Source of the DNA: Pampus argenteus
Lineage: Eukaryota > Chordata > Actinopteri > Scombriformes > Stromateidae
DNA length: 64,000 nt
Direction: 5' to 3'
NCBI GenBank assembly: GCA_036937835.1
Contig: CM072868.1
Coordinates: 6,893,001 to 6,957,000 of the forward strand
Position 1 is the first letter of the stretch; every line of letters begins with the position of its first letter. The notes beneath the pieces were generated by a model. It made no database searches and was not told the DNA's origin. It was given only the letters and a program-made list of their open reading frames with translations. This document shows positions 42,001-49,520 of this stretch, in pieces. The translations under genes were made by a program, and so were the position numbers.

Positions 42001-45000
42001 CATCTACAAGAGAACGCCACTGTTTAAAAAAGCTTCACACTTTTGTATTGTGCTTGTTGGTTTAACTTTCCAGATTAATAGTTGCTGTCTCTGGGTTTTT
42101 AGAACATCCTGCATAAAGGAACCAAGTTTTATGTCCTTCTCTTATCTTACATCATGTTCGTTCCCACGAGCTGCAGCACAGGCAGGCTGAGGAGAAACGT
42201 GAGCGATACATCCTCTCTGAAGCCTACAATTAACTCTAAAGCTCTCAATTACAGATTTACCACATCATAAGCTTAAAAAAAAGTCACATTCTGTTGATGT
42301 TATTTATTAGCCCGCACTGTGTGAGTGAACACAACAAAGGATAAGTCATCCTACAATACAGGCCCACAAAAACCAAATGCAACGGAAAGATCAAGAACAG
42401 AGAATTACCACCTGCGGATAAAACTGTTCAGGCTTCCTTTTCAAGCCATTTCTGCTGACACTGGGCAAGGAGAGTTGAGATGCATGATGGGCAGGCTACA
42501 CTGCCGTTTTTCAGGAGATCAGTGACATATTGATGAAAGGTGTTTTTTTTTTTAAGGCCCCTCTCTTGCACCCTTTAGCCCCTGGCCGTGAGCCGAGCGA
42601 GCGGGCGTCCTGCCTCTGGGGGGCCGGCTACAGTGCAGAGCCGGCTACCAGAAGGAGTTGAACAAGAGGCCTTTCTCTCTGTGCGATGTTATCCTCCCCC
42701 CAACGTCAGGGACAACCCCGGCAAAACATCTCAGCTTGTTCTCCCCCTTTGGTCAAGTTGGGTTTTCATATATGAAGGGGGCCAAGACTTTAATTGATTT
42801 ACATGGAGCTCACTCACTCCTGCTGCACAAGTCCATGTAAGGCAGTGCCAGCGAGCCAAGACAGCTGGCCAACGCTGAACAACAAACAGGCGTCCACTCA
42901 CTGTGAGCCTGCTAGCTGAGGGTCCCTCAAGATACACACATTAGAGTAAGTGACTGCATGCTGTTCAGAAACTGCTGACTCCTCAGCGTGTCTGGCTTTA
43001 AGCGAGACACCACCTTAAGAATGGAAAATATCAAAGAAGAATGACTACTGACATTATTTTTTTTTCCATGGATAAAATGAAACAGTCTACAACTGACACG
43101 CGCGTCAGCTATAAATCTGGCGAACTCTTCCATTTTAAATCAAGCATGCACACAAGAAAATGATTAAATCAAGTATTTGGCAGTGAAATATTAAGATCAA
43201 TTAAAGCTTGTCAGTCGATTTATGTCGGTTTCAAAACCACCGGAGAACGACACGACAGTTTTCACCTCCTTCAAAAAGACAGATTGAATCAAGACCAGCC
43301 AGGACTTGTAGGTAACTACACCAAATGTTCCTTTCTCTCTGTATTTAATCAAGAATATTATCCCTTCTTGATTAAATAACAAACATTTCCTGCGACGGGA
43401 AGGCCTGGATAACCCCTGAGTAAAAGGAAAAAAAGAGGACAGCCTCCAGTGAGAGAGAGATAGCCAAGTCGGTATGAGGGCAGGAGGAGGAGGAGGAGGA
43501 GGGGAGAAGGAGGAGGAGGAGGTACAGTCACAGATTCTTAAAGTGTCCGATAGACACGACTGAAGAAAAACTGCATCCTTCGCCAGGAGATGAGCTCTGC
43601 TTGAGAGGAGGGGCGAGCTGCCCACTGGGTCAACATCACTCATCTACCAGGTCCATCTGTAGCATACACACAGGAACAGTCACATCATGAGCAGTCTTTG
43701 TTGGTTACTCAGAGCCAGATTAGAGACATTATGTTATCCACTTTTCACCACCAGCTTACATCCTGAATGGCTAAATATGATTCTTGCACAATTAAACCAA
43801 AAAAAAAAAGCGTGTGCATTTTTGACTTGACCACATCCCATGCATAAAAAGCAACTAATTAAAACAATTCTGAGAAAAATGCAAGATCAACTACCTAAAT
43901 TATTTATATTTATATCAGGTCCTGCTATATAAACACCAATCAATTGGACAGGAGAAAAGCTGCAGTGTAAATGGCTGCATACCCTCCCAGTGTATATAAC
44001 TGTAACATGATGATAAAATCTAAATGCCAACATGCATAAATCCTGGCTTAACTAGTGGGTGATGAGGGCTTAACGACATGTTCTGCACGCTCACGGAGAT
44101 GTCACATTTATAAAATGCTGCCGAATGAAACATGATTTTTCACTGCTGTGTTATAATAAGAGAACAGGCCGAAGGTTGGACAAAGCCCAAACTGAAGCAA
44201 AAACAGCAGGCCTCTGCAAAATGGAGATCCACAACTGCATCGCTCTACTACGCTCATAAGGCCGAGAAAGCCAAAAAAAAAAAAAAAACCACACACACAC
44301 ACACAACGCCAACAACAGCCTGAACAATGCTCATGTCGATGCCAGATATTCTCCCACAAACACAATAATGCTGCACTGTGGTGATGGATGTGCTCCACCC
44401 CAGACAACAAGACCCCCCCTCCCCGCCTCACACACACACACCCCCACCCCCTTATATCTGAGCCTCATTCAGACCTGGACCTCATTATGAAGTGTAACGG
44501 AAATCATCATTGGCAATCTGAGAGAATTTACAACACGGTGATTCAGTCCAGGTCATGCCTCACTTACACAAAGAGCAGTTAAATGAGGAAAGATGTATAC
44601 ATGATGAAATACAGACAACATTAAACATATGGGATACATTACAGTTTTATACAAATATACCAAAAACAAAAAAGGCATATTGTATTTGTCACACACTGCT
44701 CTATCTTATTGTATTTTCTATAGAATATGTCCTTTAAAAATAATATATCAGGCCTCATCTTCAAAAAGCAAGATCTTTACCATCTTTAATTGTAATAGTT
44801 ATACCAGCATTTTGCTGAGTTATTGATACTAAGCAAATATATTGTAGGATACAGTAGATCTGTTTAGGCCTCATGACTTTGTAACTGCCTTAGGTGGGAA
44901 TCACATTTCACATTTTTAATAACAGGACACAGACATCCTACATGTAACATTGTCCTCCTTTCTATTGTTTTCAAAGATTTAGCTTCATTATTGCAGCTGC

Positions 45001-46432
45001 AGGTAAATATGAAAGACACTTCTACCACATATAATTACAATTATGTCAATAAAAATAGTAATGTATCCACCAAATGTTTACAAAAAAAATGCATTTATCA
45101 AAATACTATAATCTATTTTTAAAAAAAGTAAGAAGACAATTATATTATTATTATAATTATTAATTCAACTATGTAAAGTAAAAAAATAATCTTAGTCCCA
45201 TATTTATACCAAGTTCTCAAAATATGTATATCATAGAAAAATAGATTCTAGCAGCTCATATAATACAAAAATTAATAAGAAATCAAAGTGTCCAACTAGA
45301 AATGCTCCAAACTTTGGACACTAACAATGACATCATGATGTTGACACCATGAGGGAATCATAGAAAGCCACAGATGAGATGATGGCAAAACAACATGCCT
45401 GCACCGGGCAGGCTATACATGTAGCAACCTGAATAATATGGCAGATATAATAACACCGCTCTGTGATAAATGCCTATCTGAAATATGAGTCTAAACCTAT
45501 TCCCAGAACTAAAGACATCAGCCGCTGGACAAACAAAAGGAAATTAAATCTTTGTTGTCTCTTCCCTCTTCTTTGCATAACTTGTGAATGTCCTTGGCCT
45601 ACTACATTTAGAGCCATGATAAAACTGAGTAAAGGGTTAAATGGTTCCTGTAAGAGATATTATTACAAGGATGGGCTTGATTTTATTTTATTTATTCATT
45701 TATTTATTTATTTATTTATAAACCCTTCCTGGCTTATTTCTGGATATAGCACATGTCCTTTTGTGTTTTTAACTGTATTTTTTTAACCCTTGGCTCTATT
45801 GAATTTCATTTTGTGCATCACATACACAGTTATCTGTGTTATCAACTACTTTAACTTGATTTCTAAAGAAGGATGCTCAGTTGGTAAGAGTCAGATTTTA
45901 GGGAATCTGAGTTTAAAAAAAAGAGGTTAATGATTAGATTGATTAGTTAGAAAATCAATTCCCTGAGCCAAATTAAACCATATACACACCTGTGCACCTG
46001 AGAGAAGACGCACAAATGGTCACATCGGGGCTCTTGGAGTGATTTCCAGCCCACTAAGCAGAGACAACGCACTGATTATTAGCACCTATACTTCTCCTAA
46101 CCCATCACCACAGCCCATCTTACCTTTTTGTGTCTGTCTTTGAAAGGTAACGCAGGCCATGGCATCTCCTGCAAAAAGTCCTGCCAGTGTTTCTGGTCCT
46201 GATCAGACGAGATGAAGACGATTTCCAAATTGTCTTTATGTTCAGACGCCTTTTTGAACCTGATGTAAAACTCGCACAGGCTGGCGTTGAACTGCTTGCA
46301 CGGTGCGTTCAGGCTGCATCCGAAGAAGAGCCCGACCAGGGACAGCTTGGCGCCGAGCGACTGCACGTCCACCTCGGCTTTCTCGCTGTTGACGAGCCGC
46401 TCCCCGAGTAGACTCACCAGAAACTCCGACAT
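2329..46432 (-). CDS. nxn: Nucleoredoxin gene, exons 1-7 (3' end outside window)
   Basis: Joining seven exons (46124-46432, 8752-8869, 6043-6176, 4238-4338, 3971-4077, 2995-3174, 2329-2453) gives an open frame of 358 codons that matches vertebrate nucleoredoxin throughout. All junctions are GT-AG and all phases agree. Nucleoredoxin is a cytosolic/nuclear thioredoxin-family oxidoreductase that binds Dishevelled and restrains Wnt/beta-catenin signalling in a redox-dependent way. An N-terminal thioredoxin-like region covers about residues 1-140. The central thioredoxin domain carries the active site W187-C188-P-P-C191. A C-terminal thioredoxin-like region follows. The fish protein is 17 residues shorter than human up to this point, because it lacks the Gly/Ala/Pro-rich insert near human residues 65-85. 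The start at 46432 was chosen because MSEFLVSLLGERL aligns with the human N-terminus; an in-frame ATG eight codons upstream is less likely. About 60 C-terminal residues are missing from the window. Confidence 0.96.
2454..2994 (-). other. nxn: nxn intron 6
   Basis: Intron between exons 6 and 7. I see no repeat or gene in it. Confidence 0.85.
2995..3174 (-). CDS. nxn: nxn coding exon 6
   Basis: It encodes GIPTLILLDTEGHMITRQGR, then VEVLND, FPWHPRPVLELSESNA and GPCLVLFV. It carries the cis-Pro (IPT) of the central thioredoxin domain and the linker to the C-terminal domain. The acceptor is CCCCAG|GTATTC and the donor TTTGTGG|GTGAGT (phase 1). Confidence 0.96.
3175..3970 (-). other. nxn: nxn intron 5
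   Basis: Intron with a poly-A tract (about 3211-3229) and an interrupted CA repeat (3686-3728). Open frames here run through the CA repeat and are not genes. Confidence 0.85.
3686..3728. repeat. (AC)n microsatellite, interrupted
   Basis: Two runs of AC are separated by 'atacatat'. It lies in nxn intron 5. Confidence 0.95.
3971..4077 (-). CDS. nxn: nxn coding exon 5
   Basis: It encodes SEESFKQYFSEMPWLAVPYS and then DEARRSRLNRLYGIQ, nearly identical to human nucleoredoxin. The acceptor is CACTCAAG|GTCAGA and the donor ACAAG|GTATTT (phase 1). Confidence 0.96.
4238..4338 (-). CDS. nxn: nxn coding exon 4 (active site CPPC)
   Basis: It begins with the codons for the redox-active Cys188-Pro-Pro-Cys191, followed by RSLTRVLVESY and ending at FEIVFVSAD plus two bases of an Arg codon. 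The acceptor is TCTGCCAG|TGCCCA and the donor GACAG|GTGAGA. Confidence 0.97.
4519..4562. repeat. (TG)22 microsatellite
   Basis: About 22 uninterrupted TG units in nxn intron 3. A shorter TG run lies at about 4175-4192 in intron 4. Confidence 0.95.
5882..5915. repeat. (AC)17 microsatellite
   Basis: Uninterrupted AC dinucleotide run in nxn intron 3, about 130 bases from exon 3. Confidence 0.95.
6043..6176 (-). CDS. nxn: nxn coding exon 3
   Basis: It encodes LEFPWGPKPF...AGPLLRNN...SSLEGHYVGVYFSAHW. The acceptor is TCTCCCAG|GCCTGG and the donor CACTGG|GTGAGT (phase 0). The exon stops right after Trp187, so the intron divides the active-site motif W|CPPC. Confidence 0.96.
6270..6590 (+). repeat. 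Percomorph interspersed repeat, near full-length
   Basis: The copy starts around 'gctaaatgctaatgtgagca', includes 'gtacagctgaggctgatggg' and 'gacctgatggtggcgtcagt', and ends near 'gttgttgagatatttacgtctggaccaaagtggtg'. It is the same family as the copies at 1-175 and 10900-11040. It has no coding capacity. Confidence 0.75.
6966..6988. repeat. Poly-G run (23 G)
   Basis: An uninterrupted run of 23 G on the plus strand, which is C on the nxn sense strand. Confidence 0.97.
8040..8470. repeat. Probable degraded interspersed repeat
   Basis: AT-rich text such as 'cactttaataatcccaaagtg', 'tatatatacactgttcagtg' and 'agtaaaagtgcaggattata' resembles a teleost repeat that begins 'ttattaatcccgaaggg'. The match is partial and was made from memory. 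Confidence 0.35.
8752..8869 (-). CDS. nxn: nxn coding exon 2
   Basis: It encodes MKLWNKYKVTSIPSLVFVDA and on through GKVVCRNGLL to KDDPK plus the first base of a Gly codon. The acceptor is TTTGTGCAG|ATGAAG and the donor AAAG|GTGAGA, leaving phase 1. It completes the first thioredoxin-like domain, including its cis-Pro loop (IPS). Confidence 0.96.
10900..11040 (+). repeat. Percomorph interspersed repeat, 5' part
   Basis: It runs from 'gtcgacagccatgcaagcaa' to 'actgctgaggctgatgggaa'. It is the upstream half of the same family as the copies at 1-175 and 6270-6590, and is strongly diverged. Confidence 0.6.
11940..12060 (+). repeat. Diverged fold-back family fragment
   Basis: The text 'aacaatgggaggacttgctgcttttcattg' followed by 'aactgaatatttttggtttttggattg' resembles the interior of the family seen complete at about 50449-50798. 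It is a weak, partial match. Confidence 0.4.
12172..12260 (+). repeat. Interspersed repeat with short direct repeats
   Basis: Three tandem copies of 'attcaagg' lead into 'atttttatttgtcattgcaa' and 'gcaacgaaattggtttccct'. This resembles a common teleost repeat, and its 5' end is a local tandem repeat. Confidence 0.5.
14330..14710 (+). mobile_element. Possible degenerate LINE 3' end
   Basis: One frame reads HFKTLLLLFMATKGSLPSHL, resembling the FKTLLLxYKALxGxxPxYL stretch downstream of reverse transcriptase in fish non-LTR elements. The match shifts frame and is interrupted. No reverse transcriptase core is seen, so this is a tentative relic only. Confidence 0.22.
15318..15369. repeat. (AG)n purine-rich microsatellite
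   Basis: AG repeat interrupted by ACAG units. Confidence 0.9.
15779..15817. repeat. (AC)n microsatellite
   Basis: Uninterrupted AC run in nxn intron 1. Confidence 0.95.
16098..16220 (+). repeat. Interspersed repeat fragment ('gggctgggcgat')
   Basis: The text 'cagggctgggcgatttatca' followed by 'tattgtgatatgagactatt' and 'gttgcaatattgatttttgt' matches the start of a teleost repeat rich in 'cgatatcg' motifs. It is truncated here. Confidence 0.5.
16902..16941. repeat. (ACAG)n(GCAG)n tetranucleotide repeat
   Basis: Tandem ACAG units pass into GGCA units. Confidence 0.92.
17949..17985 (+). repeat. Fold-back family terminal fragment
   Basis: The text 'gagctgcaacgattaatcga' followed by 'ttaatagattaac' is the terminal part of the family seen complete at about 50449-50798. 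Confidence 0.6.
19913..19933. repeat. Poly-T run (21 T)
   Basis: It abuts the left end of the fold-back family copy that begins at about 19934. Confidence 0.95.
19934..20165 (-). repeat. Fold-back family copy, reverse orientation
   Basis: 'gggctacaactaacaattattttcatt' is the reverse complement of the family's far end. 'ttgcttgttttgtccaagag' and 'gccaaacagttgatcaatta' follow in the order expected for a reversed copy of the element at 50449-50798. Confidence 0.65.
23630..23675. repeat. (CCAG)n(GCAT)n compound microsatellite
   Basis: CCAG/AGCC units are directly followed by ATGC units. Confidence 0.93.
25330..25625 (+). repeat. Diverged fold-back family member
   Basis: 'tcagacaaaacaagctatttggagacatcacctcaggctctgg' parallels 'cagaacaaaacgtttgaaga...ccttgggttttggg' of the 50449-50798 copy, and 'ggaagatgttgctgcctttc' precedes it in matching order. 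It is old and diverged. Confidence 0.45.
31815..32045 (+). repeat. Interspersed AT-rich repeat
   Basis: 'aactttatttatacagtatt', 'tgtgctcaaaacctttaaat', 'acagtaaactgatcagttaa' and 'aggccttttttcttaaataa' resemble the common teleost repeat that begins 'tttatttatatagcacctttcat'. The copy is diverged. Confidence 0.5.
39002..39058. repeat. (CA)28 microsatellite
   Basis: The longest uninterrupted CA run in the window. Confidence 0.97.
43485..43522. repeat. (GGA)n trinucleotide repeat
   Basis: GGA units interrupted by 'ggggagaa'. Confidence 0.9.
45683..45720. repeat. (TTTA)n repeat
   Basis: Imperfect TTTA/TTCA tetranucleotide run near the 5' side of nxn intron 1. Confidence 0.85.
46124..46432 (-). 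CDS. nxn: nxn coding exon 1
   Basis: This exon encodes residues 1-103, from MSEFLVSLLGERLV to KDRHKK. It includes the conserved FGCSLNAPC and EIVFISSDQDQ stretches of the N-terminal thioredoxin-like domain. The donor AAAAAG|GTAAGA leaves phase 0. The motif here is not a WCxxC, as expected for the first nucleoredoxin domain. Confidence 0.96.
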
Positions 46433-46720
46433 CGCAGCGCAACAGTCCTCGAACACACAACGTTACCCTCAACCGAGGCTGCTGTACATGAAACCACTAT
46501 GTTCAGGCGACAGCCAGCACTTCCTCCACCTTCAGTCTGAGGTTTTAGGTGAACTCCCAGCCCCTGTGAGGCGTTGCGGTCTGTGTTTCGCCGCTGCTCG
46601 TCCTCCGGTGTGAGCGCTGTGCAGGAATGCGCTCCGCTTAAATCGCCCTGACTGCAACAGCGCCGGTTGCGCTCTGTGATCACAAAGCACACTTTCACCG
46701 TGACATCTGGTTATCCTAGT
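46433..46720 (-). promoter_or_regulatory. nxn: nxn 5' UTR and proximal promoter region
   Basis: The stretch upstream of the nxn start is noticeably richer in G, C and CpG than the flanking intron and intergenic DNA (for example around 46560-46680). This fits a CpG-island type promoter. No TATA box or transcription start can be fixed from sequence alone. Confidence 0.5.
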
Positions 46721-47494
46721 TTTAAAAAAAAGAGGATAATGTATCACTGTGTCCTCTCTGGATGTTTAATGATTTAAGAATAGAAAATGCAGCTGGACTG
46801 TTTTAATGTCTGACTGTGTAGATCTCATATCCTCAAAATTGTCTAATTTTCTGATTTGAAGGCAGCTGGATTGCAGGTTTGACCTCAAAATTATATTATG
46901 TTAAACTCTCAAAAATTCGTTTATTTAATAAGCTTCATTACAAAACTCTAAAAGGAAATTCAGCAAAAAAAAAAAAAAAAAAATTAAATAAAAAAAAAGA
47001 CTGTCGTAAAATGACTATTCACGTGGATGTGCTGCCACCTAGTGTCCACAAAGAAAAATGTAAGAAACTGCTCAACATCAAGTTTCTTTATTTAAGTGCT
47101 ACAGCAAGGCAACATCAATTATAGTAAACATGGTCACAATAAAAAAAAAATCCCAATATATTCTTCTAATCATCTAGTGTGATAGATTATATTTGAAGAC
47201 ATGTATCATCTGAAATCACCATCAGGATTGAGTAATTGCATATAAAGCATAGCAAGACACGTGTTTAATTTAATTACATCTGTTCTGTGATCATTCTGCA
47301 CATATAGCTGTGGATTACAATGAGTTCACTGTTAGGGCTGTACAATTACAATGGATGGTGTATGTTCTGCACCTTTATCAATATATCAGTATAGTGCCAG
47401 TGCTTTATGTGAATTGGGATAAATTAGATTTTTCTTCATAACTCGTGAATACATCTTGAATGCTTTATGACTGATATGCAATGCGCAGGATCTC
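46721..47494. other. Intergenic stretch between nxn and txndc17
   Basis: About 0.8 kb separating the nxn promoter side from the txndc17 stop codon, including the txndc17 3' UTR. A minus-strand AATAAA (plus-strand TTTATT) at 47087-47092 is a possible polyadenylation signal about 400 bases after the stop. An A-rich run at about 46965-46998 is also present. No other gene is seen. Confidence 0.6.
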
Positions 47495-47563
47495 TCAGTC
47501 CTCAGTGAACATCATCCTCACCAGCTCAGGTTTGAAGCATTCCTCCTCCACCAACCTCTGAGG
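47495..47563 (-). CDS. txndc17: txndc17 exon 4 with stop
   Basis: It encodes PQRLVEEECFKPELVRMMFT followed by ED and the stop TGA. The acceptor is TGTTTCAG|CCTCAG. The length and the ...ED end match mammalian TRP14. Confidence 0.97.
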   Translation of the reverse strand, partial: PQRLVEEECFKPELVRMMFTED

Positions 47564-49061
47564 CTGAAACACAAGAGATGACACGGATATGTCTTTTAAC
47601 ATTGCTGTGTCGAAAAAAATAACCTGAACCTCATCATAAGCTATTCTATGCTAAACAATTGGTCATTCTTACTGTGCCATATCGCAGCAGAGTGGGAACT
47701 CCACTCAGCTTCAGTGTCTTCTTGAAGTCATTATTTTGATCCTTCCAACTGAAGCATGAAAAAGAAAAAAAAAGATTAAGCAGCCTATATAATGCTTAAG
47801 TGCTACATACAAGTCGGAATAGGACGCTCAGTTTACTGTATCTGAAAAGGGTCTGAAACATTTTTAAGTTAAAGCTGTTTAATCAATCAGTAAAACAGTA
47901 AAACATGAAACTTTACAAACATTTAGGAGCTACAGCTTTTAAAATAAAACATTTGCTTGCATTCATCCTTTTTATATTATTGCAAAATGTAGAAATTTAC
48001 TGGTAATCAGAAAAAATCTCCATTGAAGACATCACTTTGGTATCTTAAGTTGGTCTATTTCCAGGTGTTTCTTGCATTTGTACCTCGTCAGCTACTTTAA
48101 AATTTGTACGACAGCTCTTATGTTTAGAAAATTGCTTTGGATGAAAGCGTCTGCTAAATGAGAACATGTGTAAGTGTAATCTGCCCAATTTTGCATCTTC
48201 TCAACTAAATGATTGATTGTAGTCTTAATTAATATCCTGCATATGCAATGACATACAATGTAAATTGTACAGAAATTGCTGTTGTAATACAGACTTTTCT
48301 GTCCTACCTAACTATGACATGTTAGCATGCAGAGTCAACATGTTATACAAATTACTATGACTATACTATGAATATACTTGCAACTAACCAATTAATCAAG
48401 AAAATAATTGACAGATTAATCAATAATGGGGAAAAAGAATCATTAGTCACATCCCTAATTCACAAACATTAGGATTACTTGACTTTCCTATTCATATTGG
48501 TCATAAATTTGCTGTAATTACCCTACAAGGACATTACACTGGGCTCTGATAACCTGTAGTCGCCATGATTTGCAGGAAATATCAATCAGTAATTCAAGTA
48601 ACTGTTCAGCGTTGACAGCACATCATCTGTAGGACTCAACAGTTTTCCTTGTGATAAGTAAAGAGTAAAATACTGACTAGGCTCTTTGTCCAACTTGACA
48701 GTAGATGAAGACAGAGCCCTCAGGAAGGTGAGTCATCTCTCCTCTGACAACCGGCTCAGCTGAGGTGGAAGAAGAGGAACTGTTAGAAAATTACTCAGTT
48801 AAAATGCACAGAATAGGTTACTGTATACATTATAAACAAAATGTCAATCAAACCTGCTCTAAATTAAGGTAAATGCATACTAACTATTAAGTAAGGTATA
48901 TATTAAGTTAAGTTACCTTTTATACAGTCTGGACACCAGCTCTTTCCCTGGTCGTCTTTATCGCCAGAGAAATAGGTAAAAATGTCCTTTCCTTTTCTCT
49001 CAGACACAGCCTGGCAGAATTCGTCGTAGCCACGCACATTTATTTCTTCGTACTGTGCCAT
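47495..49061 (-). CDS. txndc17: Thioredoxin domain-containing protein 17 (TRP14), complete
   Basis: Four exons (48917-49061, 48678-48759, 47673-47748, 47495-47563) join in phase to a 123-residue protein, exactly the human length. It opens MAQYEEINVRGYDEF, carries the active site W42-C43-P-D-C46, then VFIYCQVGQRAYWKD, the cis-Pro segment SGVPTLLRYGT, and ends MMFTED. TRP14 is a small cytosolic disulfide reductase fed by thioredoxin reductase 1; it reduces cystine, persulfides and nitrosothiols rather than classical thioredoxin targets, and binds dynein light chain LC8. It lies head-to-head with the moonraker gene (396 bases between start codons) and about 1.06 kb from the start of nxn on the same strand. 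Confidence 0.98.
47673..47748 (-). CDS. txndc17: txndc17 exon 3
   Basis: It encodes (Y)WKDQNNDFKKTLKLSGVPTL and LRYGT, with the thioredoxin-fold cis-proline in GVPT. The acceptor is ATGCTTCAG|TTGGAA and the donor GGCACA|GTAAGA (phase 0). Confidence 0.97.
48130..48180 (+). repeat. Short repeat tail ('ttggatgaaagcgtctgctaa')
   Basis: 'gctttggatgaaagcgtctg' followed by 'ctaaatgagaacatgtgtaa' matches the widespread teleost repeat tail 'cgctttggataaaagcgtctgctaaatg'. Confidence 0.75.
48372..48455 (+). repeat. Fold-back family terminal fragment
   Basis: 'ttgcaactaaccaattaatc' then 'aagaaaataattgacagatt' and 'aatcaataatgggg' match the end region of the family seen at 50449-50798. Confidence 0.6.
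48678..48759 (-). CDS. txndc17: txndc17 exon 2
   Basis: It encodes AEPVVRGEMTHLPEGSVFIY and then CQVGQRA plus two bases (TA) of a Tyr codon. The acceptor is CACCTCAG|CTGAGC and the donor GCCTA|GTCAGT. Without splicing the frame would read a TAG stop here; joined to exon 3 it becomes TAT (Tyr). Confidence 0.96.
48917..49061 (-). CDS. txndc17: txndc17 exon 1
   Basis: It encodes residues 1-48 through the active site SWCPDCIK. The start codon context is cgATGG. The donor ATAAAAG|GTAACT leaves phase 1. Confidence 0.97.
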
Positions 49062-49457
49062 CGTTTAGCTTAGACCGACTAAATGAGATAATGCACGGAC
49101 TGTTTGAGCTGTTTAACTGCGAGGTGCTAACAAGGTGTTAGCAGACAGAAGTAGTGTGTTTCTCACTGTACACTGAACCTCGTAAAATATAGCAAAAACT
49201 TGACAGCGACACTTCCGGCTCTGTGCAAGGGTTCTTAAAGTGACCGTGTAGCTGAATTAGTTTATCAAACAAATATCTATATACGCGGTGAGTACACGGT
49301 GTGATTAATGTTATTACGTAATTATCTTTCAACTTAGTGAGTGAACTTATTCAATCAATACATTATAATTTGTGTTTTTTTAAAAGCGATTATAATGATT
49401 TTTGACTGCTTTCACGATCCGTACTAGGTAAATCAATTACTTCCGTTTAGTGGCGTT
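49062..49457. promoter_or_regulatory. Probable bidirectional promoter, txndc17 / moonraker
   Basis: 396 bases separate the divergent start codons of txndc17 (minus) and the moonraker gene (plus), leaving room only for two 5' UTRs and a shared promoter. Human TXNDC17 and KIAA0753 have the same head-to-head arrangement. No TATA box is obvious, and the exact initiation sites are not visible. Confidence 0.75.
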
Positions 49458-49520
49458 ATGTTGTTGTCATGGCGGCGTTTCAAACTGTTGACAAGCTTGG
49501 ACAAACCATGGGAAAGACAT
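49458..49520 (+). CDS. kiaa0753: Moonraker exon 1 (inferred start)
   Basis: 21 codons beginning MLLSWRRFKLL, with donor ACAT|GTAGAA. The N-terminus is not conserved with human and the donor is weak, so a start in exon 2 (ATG at 49885) remains possible. Confidence 0.5.

Larger units (their letters stand above)
8870..46123 (-). other. nxn: nxn intron 1 (about 37 kb)
   Basis: Very long first intron, comparable in character to the long first intron of mammalian NXN. I found no convincing nested gene on either strand. It is filled with microsatellites, homopolymer runs and several interspersed repeat copies (listed separately). A few locally GC-richer, non-repetitive stretches (about 26640-26900, 30130-30230, 42560-42900) could be regulatory but show no motif I can name. 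The remaining sequence is AT-rich without recognisable content. Confidence 0.8.
47749..48677 (-). other. txndc17: txndc17 intron 2
   Basis: Intron containing two short interspersed-repeat fragments, at 48130-48180 and about 48372-48455. Nothing else is recognised. Confidence 0.8.

Noticed and set aside
46433..46456. In-frame ATG eight codons upstream of the chosen nxn start
   Set aside because: The added residues (MFEDCCAA) have no counterpart in human nucleoredoxin, whose N-terminus aligns with the downstream Met.
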